Notes: generated by a model not told the origin, from the letters alone. A stretch of DNA of 64,000 bases from Novosphingobium barchaimii LL02 (GCF_001046635.1 NZ_KQ130456.1:4589-68588), one strand, 5' to 3'. Shown: positions 1-9,131, counted from the stretch's first letter. Numbers and translations are program-made.

Positions 1-744
1 AGCTTCCCTGGCCTGGCCGAGCTGAACGCCTGGCTGGAAGAGCGATGCATCGCCCAATGGGGCGAGATCCAACATGGTGTCATGCCCGGCACCGTAGCCG
101 ATGCGCATGCTGAGGAAGCTTCCTGCCTGATGCCGCTGGGCAGGCCCTTCGATGGTTTTGTCGAGCAGACCAAGCGCGTGTCGCCAACCTGCCTCATCGC
201 CTTCGACCGCAACCGCTATTCCGTTCCGGCATCCTTCGCGAACCGGCCGGTCAGCCTCCGGGTCTATCCGGATCGCCTGGTCATTGCTGCCGAAGGCCAG
301 ATCGTGTGCGAACATGCCCGGCTCATCGACCGCTCCCATCACAAGCCGGGACGCACAATCTATGACTGGCGGCATTATCTGGCGGTGGTCCAACGCAAGC
401 CCGGCGCTTTGCGTAATGGTGCCCCCTTCCTCGAGATGCCCGAAGCCTTCCGGCAATTACAGGGCCATCTCCTTAAGCGCCCAGGTGGCGACAGGGAGAT
501 GGTCGAGATCCTGTCTCTCGTTCTGCATCACGACGAGCAGGCCGTCTTGCATGCAGTCGAGTTGGCTCTGGAAGCAGGCGTCGCCACCAAGACCCACGTT
601 CTCAACGTGCTGCATCGCCTTATTGACGGCAAGGCGCCGCCGGCAGCGCCGATTGATGCGCCTCAGGCCTTGCGCCTGACGCAGGAGCCCAGGGCCAATG
701 TCGATCGCTACGATACACTCAGGGAGATTCGCCATGCGTCATGA
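1..744 (+). CDS. istA: IS21 transposase IstA, C-terminal part
   Basis: The reading frame is open from the first base and ends at TGA 742-744, so the start codon lies upstream of the window. The visible 247 residues are the C-terminal part of an IstA transposase, including the region with the [19 protein letters not shown] stretch that follows the integrase core in this family. IstA carries out DNA cleavage and strand transfer and works with the ATPase IstB. The stop overlaps the istB start by 11 bp, which suggests translational coupling. Confidence 0.85.
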   Translation, partial: SFPGLAELNAWLEERCIAQWGEIQHGVMPGTVADAHAEEASCLMPLGRPFDGFVEQTKRVSPTCLIAFDRNRYSVPASFANRPVSLRVYPDRLVIAAEGQIVCEHARLIDRSHHKPGRTIYDWRHYLAVVQRKPGALRNGAPFLEMPEAFRQLQGHLLKRPGGDREMVEILSLVLHHDEQAVLHAVELALEAGVATKTHVLNVLHRLIDGKAPPAAPIDAPQALRLTQEPRANVDRYDTLREIRHAS

Positions 745-1513
745 CCCTGCCAGCGCCGCGGTCGTTGTCATGCTGCGCGGCCTCAAGATGTTTGGCATGG
801 CCCAGGCCGCCGGCGACCTGATCGAACAGGGCGCGCCGGCCTTCGACGCTTCCGTGCCAATGCTGTCGCAGCTGCTGAAGGCCGAGATGGCCGAGCGGGA
901 GGTCAGGTCCATATCTTATCAGATCAAGGCGGCCCGCTTCCCAGCTTACAAAGACCTGGCAGGCTACGACTTTGCCGCCAGCGAGATCAACGAGCCACTC
1001 GTGCGCCAACTCCACCAGGGCGACTTCATGGAAAACGCCGACAACGTCGTGTTGATTGGCGGACCCGGTACCGGCAAAAGCCATATCGCCACTGCCCTGG
1101 GCGTCCAGGCCGTCGAGCATCACCGCAAGAAGGTCCGCTTCTTCTCCACGGTCGATCTGGTCAACGCGCTTGAGCAGGAGAAGACGGCGAACCGTTCCGG
1201 CCAACTGGCCGAACGTTTGCTGCGTCTCGACCTCCTCATCCTCGATGAGCTGGGCTATCTGCCCTTCAGCCCATCAGGAGGGGCCATGCTCTTCCATCTA
1301 CTCAGCAAGCTGTACGAGCGCACCAGCGTCGTCATTACTACCAACCTGAGCTTCAGCGAATGGTCCGGCGTGTTCGGCGACGCCAAGATGACCACCGCGT
1401 TACTCGATCGCCTCACCCATCACTGCCACATCCTGGAAACCGGGAACGACAGCTTCCGCTTCCGCGCCAGCACCGCTGCGCCCAAGGCCAGAAAGGAGAA
1501 GCCAGCATCTTGA
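734..1513 (+). CDS. istB: IS21 helper ATPase IstB
   Basis: This is a 259-residue AAA+ ATPase of the IstB/DnaC type that helps IstA choose and bind target DNA. Walker A (GGPGTGKS) is at about residues 109-116, and Walker B with the following residues ([13 protein letters not shown]) is near 172-184. An ATG at 698 lies in the same frame, but the start at 734 is preferred because GGGAG precedes it and IstB proteins begin with a short MRHDPA-like sequence. It appears complete. Confidence 0.9.
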   Translation: MRHDPASAAVVVMLRGLKMFGMAQAAGDLIEQGAPAFDASVPMLSQLLKAEMAEREVRSISYQIKAARFPAYKDLAGYDFAASEINEPLVRQLHQGDFMENADNVVLIGGPGTGKSHIATALGVQAVEHHRKKVRFFSTVDLVNALEQEKTANRSGQLAERLLRLDLLILDELGYLPFSPSGGAMLFHLLSKLYERTSVVITTNLSFSEWSGVFGDAKMTTALLDRLTHHCHILETGNDSFRFRASTAAPKARKEKPAS

Positions 1514-1549
1514 ACCTGCCCGTCAACGGCAGCACATAACTAATACCCA

Positions 1550-1602
1550 CCCGGGTCAATTCTCGACGGTAATCCCGGGTCACATCTCAGTGGCAATCGA
1601 CA
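1550..1602. repeat. IS21 right-end terminal repeats
   Basis: Two imperfect copies of a GGGTCA-(C/A)-type motif follow each other directly after istB and end in ATCGACA. Multiple terminal binding sites are typical of IS21 ends. The exact last base is set by the terminal CA and was not checked against the missing left end. Confidence 0.6.
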
Positions 1603-1687
1603 ATTGGATAGTAAGAGCGGCTAATGGATAAGGGGCGGGTTGCAACGTGACCGCCGTATTGATTTCATCAGAATGAAAAGCGAATGT

Positions 1688-2278
1688 TCAAATTGAACCC
1701 AGGTGCGGAGTGAGGACCGAAGCTGTTTCGAATAAGTCGTTGGCTTCCAGAGCACGCAAGAAATCTTCAGGCGACATTTCGGGCCGCTTCAGGCGCCCTC
1801 GCATTTTGCGGATTGCCGCGATCGCGCGCCCCTCCTCAAGAGCCACCGTGTCGGCAATGAAGTCATCGGCGCTTCGCGCCTCGATGTTGAGTTGCCCGAG
1901 GATCTCAACCGGGAAATCCTTGAGATTTTCGGTTACGAGGGCTTGGGCTTGCGTTTTGACGGCGGCGGCGATGACGTGTTCGTCACCGGGGTCGGGCAGG
2001 CCAAACTGGGCACTGCCGAGCAGCTTAAAGTCTTCGACCATCGCTTCAGGGAATGCCGCCTGCATGGCTTTTATCGCTCGCTCCCCTCGTGCCTCAGCAT
2101 CTTCGAGATCTCGCTCACGCGCCATCTTGATCAGGGCTGTTCTGGTCTCGGTCAGAATGGGCTCTGACCAGCGAATGCGGAAAAACTCGGCTTCGGCAAG
2201 CGACAGCAGCAAGTTTCGTCGCCAAACACTGACGAGCGTACAAGCATCAATCAGGGCGGTATAGCGGTTTGCGAACAC
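1688..2278 (-). CDS. PIN-domain protein, probable toxin
   Basis: This 196-residue protein has a PIN-like pattern: an N-terminal aspartate in a hydrophobic strand (TALIDACTL, D11), an acidic residue after the first helices (E44), and DPGDEHVIAAAV near residue 95. PIN toxins of the VapC type are Mg-dependent RNases. The gene starts with GTG three bases after the stop of an HTH-domain gene, so the two are probably co-translated. It is longer than VapC (about 130 residues) and carries a C-terminal extension. Toxicity and RNA target are inferred from the family and the pairing. Confidence 0.75.
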   Translation of the reverse strand: MFANRYTALIDACTLVSVWRRNLLLSLAEAEFFRIRWSEPILTETRTALIKMARERDLEDAEARGERAIKAMQAAFPEAMVEDFKLLGSAQFGLPDPGDEHVIAAAVKTQAQALVTENLKDFPVEILGQLNIEARSADDFIADTVALEEGRAIAAIRKMRGRLKRPEMSPEDFLRALEANDLFETASVLTPHLGSI

Positions 2279-2281
2279 TGG

Positions 2282-2740
2282 TCAGACCAAGTCGGCATCG
2301 CCGCTGATGAGTTCGTCGAGGGCTCGCGAACGTTCATCATCACGTTCTGCCTTGTAGCGGAAGACATCATCGGCCCGGATACGGCGATGCCGCCCTACCA
2401 GCGTGTGGGGCATCGCTTCCTGCTCAAGCAGCTTGATAAGATAGGGGCGTGACACATTGAGGAGGTCTGCAGCTTGCTGCGTCGTCAGCATCTCCTGGAT
2501 CGGCACAAGCGTTACCGCACTACCGCTGCCGATATGGCGCAGCAATTCAAGGAACAGGTCAGACATGGCGGGAGTGAGTGTGACCTCGACCGGCTTCTTC
2601 GATTCCGGTTCTCGTACGCGCAAGGTCGCTTCGCCCGACTTTTGGGCTGCAAGCATGCGGCGAAGCTGGTTGGCGATCTGGCGGTCATCGGCCGACGGCA
2701 TGTGGCCGCCGAACGGCTCTGAATGCGCGGGCAATGTCAT
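2282..2740 (-). CDS. Excisionase-type HTH protein, probable antitoxin of the PIN pair
   Basis: The 152-residue protein carries a MerR/excisionase-like helix-turn-helix near residues 85-135 (LTTQQAADLLNVSRPYLIKL, then VGRHRRIRADDV). The ORF is open further upstream, but the ATG at 2740 is preferred because GGAGAG lies 6-10 bases before it and the upstream residues do not look like protein. It is the first gene of a two-gene unit with the PIN gene. By analogy with other pairs it would bind its own promoter and neutralise the toxin; this is inference. Confidence 0.7.
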   Translation of the reverse strand: MTLPAHSEPFGGHMPSADDRQIANQLRRMLAAQKSGEATLRVREPESKKPVEVTLTPAMSDLFLELLRHIGSGSAVTLVPIQEMLTTQQAADLLNVSRPYLIKLLEQEAMPHTLVGRHRRIRADDVFRYKAERDDERSRALDELISGDADLV

Positions 2741-3316
2741 GGGATCTCTCCGTAGCAGGGCAATTTCATAGTGCATATTCGAAATAAACGCAACAAAAAT
2801 ATGTTCCCGAGGGGCCATGCATACCGCATTTCGGGCGCCGAATTCCCATCGCTCAGCGCCATAATCGAGCCCCTGACGATCTTGATCCTTGCATATCCAA
2901 GTTACCTGAAAAGGGGCTTCCCACGATGCCTGTCGGGGGCTCTCGCTTACCTGTTCAGGGGGGCATGACGGGAGAGGAATTGATAACCGACGATTTGGCC
3001 CGGCCAACTCTCTCTTCCGGCCGACCGAAATCTGGACGACAGCTACCGGAATGGGGGCGGCCCCACCTGGCAGTGGCACTCGGGCAATCAACGGCAAGAA
3101 AGCATTGATCAGCGATGCGCCGGGATGACAACGCGCCTCGCGCCTCAGATACCGTCATAAAGGCTGCGGGATGCCGGCTTGATCGCTTTAGGATAGGAAG
3201 GTCAAACACAGCCGGCTGAGTGCAAGGGTAGCTATGAACATTTTAACGGCAAGGGGCATGGGCTCGATGATTGGCGGATGGCCGCGACGCTATAGGCGAG
3301 CGCTGGCTCCCGCCTC
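2741..3316. other. Intergenic region, 576 bp
   Basis: No convincing gene is seen on either strand. Open frames here lack ribosome binding sites and family signals. The part next to 2740 is AT-rich (about 2760-2810) and probably holds the promoter of the antitoxin-toxin unit on the minus strand. A TTGTTG hexamer 17 bases before CACTAT can be read there, but this is weak. Confidence 0.4.
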
Positions 3317-3826
3317 ATGAAGGGCATCGCGCACGTCGCGGCGCTGGTAGCTTCGGCGTTTTCATCTTTCCTGTCGGTGAGCTCGGTCGCGGCTGAGGAC
3401 AAGCATTGGACCACATGGCAAAACGCTCGCTTCGCCTTCTCGATTTGTTACCCCGCCGACGTATTTCCCGACACGCGCGAGTCCGCGCAAGGGCATGCCG
3501 TTGCCATGGAGTCCGATGACAGCGCTCAACTCATTGCGGCCGGCATCGACTACACTGCGGCAACTCTGGCTGAGCCAATCCGCTTGGAGAAAGAACGATT
3601 GACCCATATCGCTTTGGTCGGAACTGGCAGGGACTTAACGAACGGCGACACTTGGTTCGTGGTATCAGGTACGCGGGTCGACCAGGTTCTTTACACTAAA
3701 GCCATTCGATCAGGCGACCGACTGATCGCCTTCCGCTTTCGTTACCCGGAAAGTCTTACGACAAAATATGCTCCAATCGTCGAGCGCATTTCAGAGTGCT
3801 TGCAAGCGTCCCGAGATCCTCACTGA
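3317..3826 (+). CDS. Small exported protein of unknown function
   Basis: The 169-residue protein starts with a signal peptide (MKGIAHVAALVASAFSSFLS, cleavage likely after SSVAA near residue 26), so it should be periplasmic or secreted. The mature part has a WQNARFAFSICYPADVF stretch, as in small exported proteins with a single alpha/beta domain, and two cysteines (near 44 and 163) that could pair. No catalytic motif is recognised. It stands alone between the toxin-antitoxin pair and traA. Confidence 0.6.
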   Translation: MKGIAHVAALVASAFSSFLSVSSVAAEDKHWTTWQNARFAFSICYPADVFPDTRESAQGHAVAMESDDSAQLIAAGIDYTAATLAEPIRLEKERLTHIALVGTGRDLTNGDTWFVVSGTRVDQVLYTKAIRSGDRLIAFRFRYPESLTTKYAPIVERISECLQASRDPH

Positions 3827-4090
3827 CCTGCGCCGAGACACTTGTTGAGGCGGTGCGATTTCGTAAAGAATTTGCCGGTCTCGCGCCGACATGCTCAGAT
3901 TGCCGACCTGACACGTGCGCGCATTGGCTGACCTGCCAGGTAGCGATTAGGCACACGATTGACGTTGCCTCCCTCTTCTCGATCATCCTGGTCGAAAAAC
4001 CCGGTAGCCGCTCCAGAGGGATCGACGCGCGAGGCCGGCTTTAACCAGGCCACGCTGCCCAGTCTCGAATAGAGATGAAGGTCGCCTCAT

Positions 4091-6982
4091 TCACAGCCCC
4101 ATCCCGCGTCCCCGGCCAATATCGACCCCGACACTGAAAGCCAGATCATGGCCAAGCGAACGGCCAGTGGTCATATTGATGCCAAGCTGCTGCTTGCGCT
4201 GGGCCAGCACCGACTCCAGCTGTGGGTCGCGGTGCAGACTTTCCGCCATGTCAGCCATCACCGCTCGCGTGGCTCGCATCCCGCTCATCTCACCCGCAAC
4301 GTACTGCCTGTTGCTTTCTGCCCCTAGCGCCTTCCAACGGCTGACGAACCGGTCCGCGCGCAGCTCGGGATTGGTCCGCAATTCGGTCTCGAGCTGGAGC
4401 GCTCGGATCGTTCGATTGATGCTGCCTCCCGCCGCTTCGCGTGCAAGGCCCGGATCTCCGGCATAGGCCGCTTCGGCGTCGCGCGCGCCATGCGGCCGCA
4501 GCGTATCGAAATGTTGGCGTGCATCCTTCAGCTCGCCATATTGGTCAGGGGTCGCACGGCCACCTTCGTCCTGGGCTGTGAACACGGCGTCGACCGCCCG
4601 GGCATGACGCTTGAGCGCCTGCGTGCGCTCCCGCCGCAAGGCGGCCTCGTGAGCGTCATCACCGTCGTCGATGACCTGAGCCGGTGGTAACGGCCGCTCG
4701 TTCGATGGAACACTGCGATGCCGGTCCACACCAAGCCGCAGTCCATCGAAGATACTGCGTTCCGGTTTGACATCTGCGCCCGCGTCGCGCGCGGCGCCGT
4801 AGTCCGACGCCATGTCCTTGCCACGCTCGCGCCCAAGGGTGCGCACGAGCCGGTCGCGATCGGCAAAGTCATCTGTGCCATAGTGCATGTCGACGTGGGC
4901 CTTGTGCCGTGACAGCGCCACATAGGACGCATGGCGATCGAGCCCTGGCGTCGCCAGCACGTGGACGTCGTCGATCGACACGCCCTGCGCCTTGTGGATC
5001 GTCGCCGCGTAGCCGTGATCGACATGGGCGTAGTCCTTCAGGTCAAAGTCGATCGAGCGCCCGTCGTCGAGCGTGACCGCCATACTGACGGCATTGACGC
5101 TCTGGATCGTGCCGAGCGAGCCGTTCTTCACCCCGAGGCTACGCTCGTTCTTGAGGAACATAACCCGCTCCCCGCTGGCAAACTCGCGGTCGCCGCGCTC
5201 GACCTGAAGGGCGACGTCCTCGCCGAGGTCTCCGGCCGCATGCATGCGCTCGCGCGCGGCCTCGTTGAGCAGCCGCACCTCGTCGTTGGTATGGGTGAGA
5301 ATAAGCCGGCTCGCATCGGGCCTGTCCTTGCGGTCCCGGTCCCAGCGTTCGATCAGCGCTTCCCTTGCCCCCGCGCGCGTCTCCGCAGCGTGGATGTGCC
5401 CCGCCTCCTCGTAGGCAGCCAGCGCCTCGCCCGTCCGCCCGGTCGCCAGATGCCGGGTCGCATCGCGCTGCCAGTCGATTTCCTGGCGGCGGATGGTGGT
5501 GATTTCGACACTGCCGTGCCGCTCGGCGACCGAGCGGAAGGCCGCGCCGGCCTCGATCGCCTGGAGCTGTTCGGGATCGCCGACCAGCACGATCTTGGCC
5601 CCGCGCCTCTCGGCTTCGGAGACAACGCGCTCCATCTGGCGCGTGCCGATCATCCCGGCCTCGTCGATGACGAGGATCGAGCGGTCGGTCAGCAGTTCGC
5701 GCCCTTGCCCCCACTGATGCTCCATGCCGGCGATCGTGCGCGAGGCGATCGCCGAGCCGTTCTCGAGGTTCTCGGCGGCGATGCCCGACAACGCCGCGCC
5801 GCGTATCTCGTAGCCGGCTGCCTCCCAGGCCTCGCGGGCCACACCGAGCATCGCGCTCTTGCCGGTGCCGGCATAGCCGATCACCGAGCTGAGCCCTCGG
5901 CTGCCGGTGACATGCTCGAAGGCGCCGCGCTGCTCGGGCGAGAGGATCAGCCCGCGCTGCTCGGCGTGCGCCAGCGCCGCATCCTGCATGCGTTCGGGCA
6001 CGCCGTGGCGCCGGCTCGCGTCGAGGCGGATCGTGGCGTTCTCGAGCCGCCGCTCGGTCTCGATCATCGAGCGCGAAGTGAAGCGGTCCTCGCCGCGCCC
6101 GTCCTTGCCCAGCTTGACCAGCTCGGGAGAAGTGCGCACCGCCGCCATCACCTGATCGAACTGGTCCTTCCCTTCGCTATGCCGGTGCACGAACATCGCA
6201 AGGTCGCGGGTGGTGAAAGTTGCCTGCTGGTGAGTGATCGCATCGATCGCGATTGCCGGGTCGGCGAGGATCTTTGCGCCATTGCCGTGGGCGATGGCGT
6301 GATGTTCCTCGAGCCGCTCGCTTTCCAGCCCCTGGGCCGCCATGCGCGAGGCGGCGGGACCGATCTTGTGCTGGGGTTCCAGATCGATCCCCTGCGCCTC
6401 CAGCGAGCGATGATCGACGCGGGCATCGATGTCGAGCTGTGCCAGCCTCTCATTGACATGGTTAGCCCAGGCCTCGCGCCATTGGGTGAGCAGTTCGGTG
6501 CGGTTCCAGTCGCGGACCTTGGGACCAAAGCCTTCCTCGGTCACCTCGCGCATACCCAGCATCACATGGGCATGGGGTTTGGGGTTTCCGTCCTCGCCGA
6601 TATCCCAGTGCACATTGAGATCGGCGACCATACCGCGCGCCACGAACTCGCGTTCGACGAAGTCGCGGGCCAGCGCGATCCCGTCGGCCTGGCTCATCTC
6701 GCGCGGGATGGCGAACTCCACTTCGCGGGCGACCTGCGCGTCCTTGGGCACCTCGATCGCCTCGACGTCGTTCCACAGCCGCTCGCGGTCGCGCCACTCT
6801 TCGGGCGCGCCCTCGGGGAGCAGGATCTCGGAATGGACGACGCCGGCCTTGTTGGAGAAGTCATGGGCACGATCGAGCCGCTCGTCGCGCAGCCGCGAGG
6901 CCGAGCGGTAGGCGGCCGCTGCCACGGCAGACGAGCCGGCGGCGCGCGATATGACTTTGGCCGAGAAGTGGTAGATCGCCAT
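4091..6982 (-). CDS. traA: Ti-type conjugative relaxase-helicase TraA (MobA/MobL family)
   Basis: This 963-residue protein nicks the plasmid at oriT and unwinds the strand for transfer. The N-terminal MobA/MobL relaxase domain begins MAIYHFSAKVISR and contains a candidate catalytic Tyr at 25 and the metal-binding HAH at 137-139. A RecD/TraI-like helicase domain follows, with Walker A GYAGTGKS at 369-376, Walker B VIDEAGMIGTRQ about 90 residues later, and a C-terminal helicase motif (GYAATIHKAQGVS). The frame is open to 7021, but the conserved family start is at 6982. The gene diverges from traC/traD with oriT between them, as on Ti plasmids. It looks intact. The C-terminal extension is shorter than in Agrobacterium TraA (about 1100 residues). 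Confidence 0.92.
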   Translation of the reverse strand: MAIYHFSAKVISRAAGSSAVAAAAYRSASRLRDERLDRAHDFSNKAGVVHSEILLPEGAPEEWRDRERLWNDVEAIEVPKDAQVAREVEFAIPREMSQADGIALARDFVEREFVARGMVADLNVHWDIGEDGNPKPHAHVMLGMREVTEEGFGPKVRDWNRTELLTQWREAWANHVNERLAQLDIDARVDHRSLEAQGIDLEPQHKIGPAASRMAAQGLESERLEEHHAIAHGNGAKILADPAIAIDAITHQQATFTTRDLAMFVHRHSEGKDQFDQVMAAVRTSPELVKLGKDGRGEDRFTSRSMIETERRLENATIRLDASRRHGVPERMQDAALAHAEQRGLILSPEQRGAFEHVTGSRGLSSVIGYAGTGKSAMLGVAREAWEAAGYEIRGAALSGIAAENLENGSAIASRTIAGMEHQWGQGRELLTDRSILVIDEAGMIGTRQMERVVSEAERRGAKIVLVGDPEQLQAIEAGAAFRSVAERHGSVEITTIRRQEIDWQRDATRHLATGRTGEALAAYEEAGHIHAAETRAGAREALIERWDRDRKDRPDASRLILTHTNDEVRLLNEAARERMHAAGDLGEDVALQVERGDREFASGERVMFLKNERSLGVKNGSLGTIQSVNAVSMAVTLDDGRSIDFDLKDYAHVDHGYAATIHKAQGVSIDDVHVLATPGLDRHASYVALSRHKAHVDMHYGTDDFADRDRLVRTLGRERGKDMASDYGAARDAGADVKPERSIFDGLRLGVDRHRSVPSNERPLPPAQVIDDGDDAHEAALRRERTQALKRHARAVDAVFTAQDEGGRATPDQYGELKDARQHFDTLRPHGARDAEAAYAGDPGLAREAAGGSINRTIRALQLETELRTNPELRADRFVSRWKALGAESNRQYVAGEMSGMRATRAVMADMAESLHRDPQLESVLAQRKQQLGINMTTGRSLGHDLAFSVGVDIGRGRGMGL

Positions 6983-7004
6983 GGCGACATACCATCTACC
7001 CTTA

Positions 7005-7045
7005 AAAGCGCACGTCGGCACGACGTATAAGCGCGCCCTCGAAAG
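7005..7045. other. oriT: Predicted oriT: hairpin plus nic-like sequence
   Basis: ACGTCG-GCA-CGACGT (7012-7026) is a perfect 6-bp inverted repeat. It is followed directly by TAAGCGCGCCCT (7028-7039), one base away from the TAAGTGCGCCCT nic region known for RSF1010 and Ti-type origins. It sits in the divergent interval between traA and the traC-like gene, the position of oriT on Ti plasmids. The exact nick is not proven. Confidence 0.7.
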
Positions 7046-7154
7046 ATTTCATCAGTCTCGGGATGGCAGGATCTCAAGACATTCCAGCATGTTGAGACTG
7101 ATCGGAAGCTTCGATAACTGGTTCGTCCGGCACCATCAATGGAAAGGACAAACC

Positions 7155-7493
7155 ATGCGCAAACCACGGGACTACGACGCCGAGCTGAAAGCTCTGGGCG
7201 ACAAGGCCCGGCAACTCAAAGCGCGCAGGACAAGCCAGCTCGGTGAGCTGGTCGTGGCAACCGGCGCCGACGCACTGACATCGGAGGAACTGGCCGGCGC
7301 GCTGATCGCCATCGCCGCGACCGCCGAGCCGGCGAAGCGGGAGGCATGGCGCAAGCGGGGCGCCGCGTTCTTTTCAGGCGAGCGGGCACTCGAGCCGGAA
7401 CAGCCTCGCCCAGGCGCTGGCAGCGAGCCGCGCCGGCCTGCGGCGGAACCGGGCGGCCATGAACCGGCTCGCAGCGAACAGGGCACGACATGA
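7155..7493 (+). CDS. TraC-like conjugal transfer accessory protein
   Basis: The 112-residue protein begins MRKPRDYDAELKALGDKARQ, the coiled, charged N-terminus seen in small TraC-like proteins beside traA in alphaproteobacterial mobility regions. These are relaxosome accessory proteins. GGAAAGGA lies just before ATG 7155; the frame opens earlier, but those codons would cover oriT. The last 35 residues are rich in Pro, Glu and Arg. It overlaps the next gene by 35 bp. Databases name this small family either TraC or TraD, so the label is loose. Confidence 0.75.
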   Translation: MRKPRDYDAELKALGDKARQLKARRTSQLGELVVATGADALTSEELAGALIAIAATAEPAKREAWRKRGAAFFSGERALEPEQPRPGAGSEPRRPAAEPGGHEPARSEQGTT

Positions 7494-7770
7494 CACCCGG
7501 GAGTGGCGGGTGAAGCGGCGGGAACGCACCCGGCATCTGATCGAGCTCGGCGGGCTCGTAGTGAAGGCCGGACTGGTCGAGCTGGTCGAGGATGACCGCG
7601 CCGTCATCCTGGGCCTGCTGGTCGAGGCGGTGGCCAGGCTGCGCGGCGATGATCGCGAGCAGCCCCTGACCCTGTGGCGGCGGCGCGGCGCCCGTGCCTT
7701 TGCGGAAGATCAGCCTGAACGGGTTGCGCAGGCAGACTGCTCCGGCCTGCAGCGCACCGATCCTACCTAG
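7459..7770 (+). CDS. TraD-like conjugal transfer protein
   Basis: The 103-residue protein contains RVKRRERTRHLIELGGLVVK (about residues 17-36), the signature of the small TraD family encoded after traC in Ti-type transfer regions. It probably belongs to the relaxosome and is not the coupling ATPase of the same name in F-type systems. On Ti plasmids traG follows here; in this window it is replaced by a convergent gene whose 3' end overlaps this one by 8 bp, so the coupling protein is missing from this position. Confidence 0.8.
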   Translation: MNRLAANRARHDTREWRVKRRERTRHLIELGGLVVKAGLVELVEDDRAVILGLLVEAVARLRGDDREQPLTLWRRRGARAFAEDQPERVAQADCSGLQRTDPT

Positions 7771-8503
7771 CGCCGTCAACGCGTCGCAGCGCCGCGCCGC
7801 CAATCCCGAGCGGAACGACCAGGACTTCGCCGTGCGCGCCAGCGACCATCCCGCGCTGGTCGAACGGCTCCACCTCGCTTGGCTCGTAAACATACCGGAA
7901 GCTGTTCGGCCCACCCGTCTCGACAGCGAACGATGCCAGGCGCAGTTCATCGCCGTCGCGCACGATCCAGTTCCTGCCGAGCCGCCACGCCTGTCCCTTC
8001 GGGATCACCAACATACCGTCATCCAGCGACGAGCGAGGATTGGCATCCTCGCCCTCACCGACGAAAAGACCCTGCGCCGGTTTTCCATCCGGGGTCATGA
8101 CGTCAATGCGCAGTTCAACCGCCGGATCGCGGCGGGCTTCGGCGAGGGCCAGCTTCGGCGCCCGCAGCGGCCGGGCGAAGAGACGGAGCCGGGGCCCCTC
8201 GAGCCGCCACTGGCCCGCCAGCGTCGTCTCGTTTTCCATGCCGCCGCCCTCGCGTTCGAACATCGCTTCGTCGGCGGTCATCCGCTCCTCGAACCGGCCA
8301 TCGGCATCGAGACGAAGGGTGATGGTCAAGCCCTCCTCGCTGCAGCGATAGAGGCCCGGCGATACGGCGACGGGGGTCGGACCGGGCTCGTCTTCCCGAA
8401 GCTCGGAACCGGAGCAGGCGACCGGCGCGGAATCCGGGTTCGCGAATGCCGGTGTGGCCGCCAACGCAGCCGCAAAACCCAAGGCGAAGATCGAATGCTT
8501 CAT
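7763..8503 (-). CDS. Exported protein of unknown function
   Basis: This is a 246-residue protein with a clear signal peptide (MKHSIFALGFAAALAATPA, cut after AFA near residue 21). AGGA lies 8 bases before ATG 8503; the longer open frame adds residues that do not look like a leader. The mature protein has two cysteines early (about 30 and 54) and a repeated beta-rich pattern (GLYRCSEEGLTITLRLDADG, LAGQWRLEGPRLRLFAR), which suggests a lipocalin-like or other beta-barrel fold. No family is recognised. It converges on the traD-like gene. Confidence 0.6.
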   Translation of the reverse strand: MKHSIFALGFAAALAATPAFANPDSAPVACSGSELREDEPGPTPVAVSPGLYRCSEEGLTITLRLDADGRFEERMTADEAMFEREGGGMENETTLAGQWRLEGPRLRLFARPLRAPKLALAEARRDPAVELRIDVMTPDGKPAQGLFVGEGEDANPRSSLDDGMLVIPKGQAWRLGRNWIVRDGDELRLASFAVETGGPNSFRYVYEPSEVEPFDQRGMVAGAHGEVLVVPLGIGGAALRRVDGAR

Positions 8504-8579
8504 GCCCAGTTCCTGCCGGGCAATGCCGGCCACCGCAAGCGCATTGCCCGGCGCCGCGCGAACCGTCATAGGCGCCCGG

Positions 8580-8753
8580 ATGGACGACAATCTCAATACC
8601 ATTATCCTGCGGGTGCTCGGACGGACCCCGCAGTGGATCCGGCACGACCTCGACGCCAAGGACGATCCCCTGCGCCAGCGCGCGGAAGAGACGCTCGCGG
8701 CGATGATCGCCAGCGCCGTTCGGGAGGGAACCGCGGACTCGGCCGCAGCTTAA
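8580..8753 (+). CDS. Small DUF6771-like protein
   Basis: The 57-residue ORF reads MDDNLNTIILRVLGRTPQWI and then LRQRAEETLAAMIAS. The pattern resembles the short DUF6771 proteins that are frequent in sphingomonad accessory DNA (aliphatic helix, W-x-R, then L-R-x-R-A-x-x-T-L-A-A). AGGCG precedes the ATG. The longer frame starting at 8454 overlaps the divergent signal-peptide gene and is not favoured. Function unknown. Confidence 0.55.
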   Translation: MDDNLNTIILRVLGRTPQWIRHDLDAKDDPLRQRAEETLAAMIASAVREGTADSAAA

Positions 8754-8783
8754 GGGAGTTCAGGTTACCGGAGCTCTCGTCTT

Positions 8784-9131
8784 ATGCGCCGCGCGGCGTC
8801 TCACTCGCTCGTTCTGCTCGCCGTTCTGGGCAGTGCCGCCGTCACGACAAGTCCCGCGTCGGCCCGGCCCGCGAAAGCGCCCGTCCAGGTACAGTGTGCA
8901 GATGGCCGTCAGTTCCTCTTGCAGGCGGAGCAGCGGCACGCCCGGGTCCGGGTAGGCGAGCGGCAAATCGACCTCGTCCGGAGGCCTTCGTCGATGGGGC
9001 ACCAGTACCAAAGCGCGCAGGCCACGCTGATCCTGGACGGGGACTTCATTGCCTTCGTTCCGAAGGACGACGCAGGCTGGCAGGATTGCCGCGTCGCCAC
9101 GACGATCCCGGCGTCGGCGCCGAACGGGTAG
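8784..9131 (+). CDS. MliC-like periplasmic lysozyme inhibitor-type protein
   Basis: The 115-residue protein has a signal peptide (cleavage near residue 28, ASA-RPAKA). Its mature part matches the C-type lysozyme inhibitor pattern: VQCADGRQFLLQ, a short beta-strand repeat, SMGHQYQSAQATLILDGDFI, and a closing W-QDC. The two cysteines (near 38 and 102) sit where MliC/PliC proteins have their disulfide. Such proteins protect peptidoglycan from host or rival lysozymes. The identification rests on the pattern only. Confidence 0.6.
   Translation: MRRAASHSLVLLAVLGSAAVTTSPASARPAKAPVQVQCADGRQFLLQAEQRHARVRVGERQIDLVRRPSSMGHQYQSAQATLILDGDFIAFVPKDDAGWQDCRVATTIPASAPNG

Larger units (their letters stand above)
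1..1602 (+). mobile_element. IS21-family insertion sequence, 5' part outside window
   Basis: The istA 3' part and a complete istB overlap, as is standard for IS21. Downstream of istB, about 1550-1602, two related motifs (GGGTCAATTCTCGACGGTAA and GGGTCACATCTCAGTGGCAA) are repeated, and the stretch ends in ATCGACA. This matches the multiple terminal repeats of IS21 ends that finish in CA. The left end and target duplication cannot be seen. Confidence 0.8.

Noticed and set aside
2926-3209. Small frames on both strands between the antitoxin and the exported protein
   Set aside because: They lack ribosome binding sites and conserved patterns and overlap each other.
4931-7030. A 699-residue open frame on the plus strand opposite traA
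   Set aside because: It mirrors the codon pattern of the GC-rich traA gene and shows no domain; traA is clear on the other strand.
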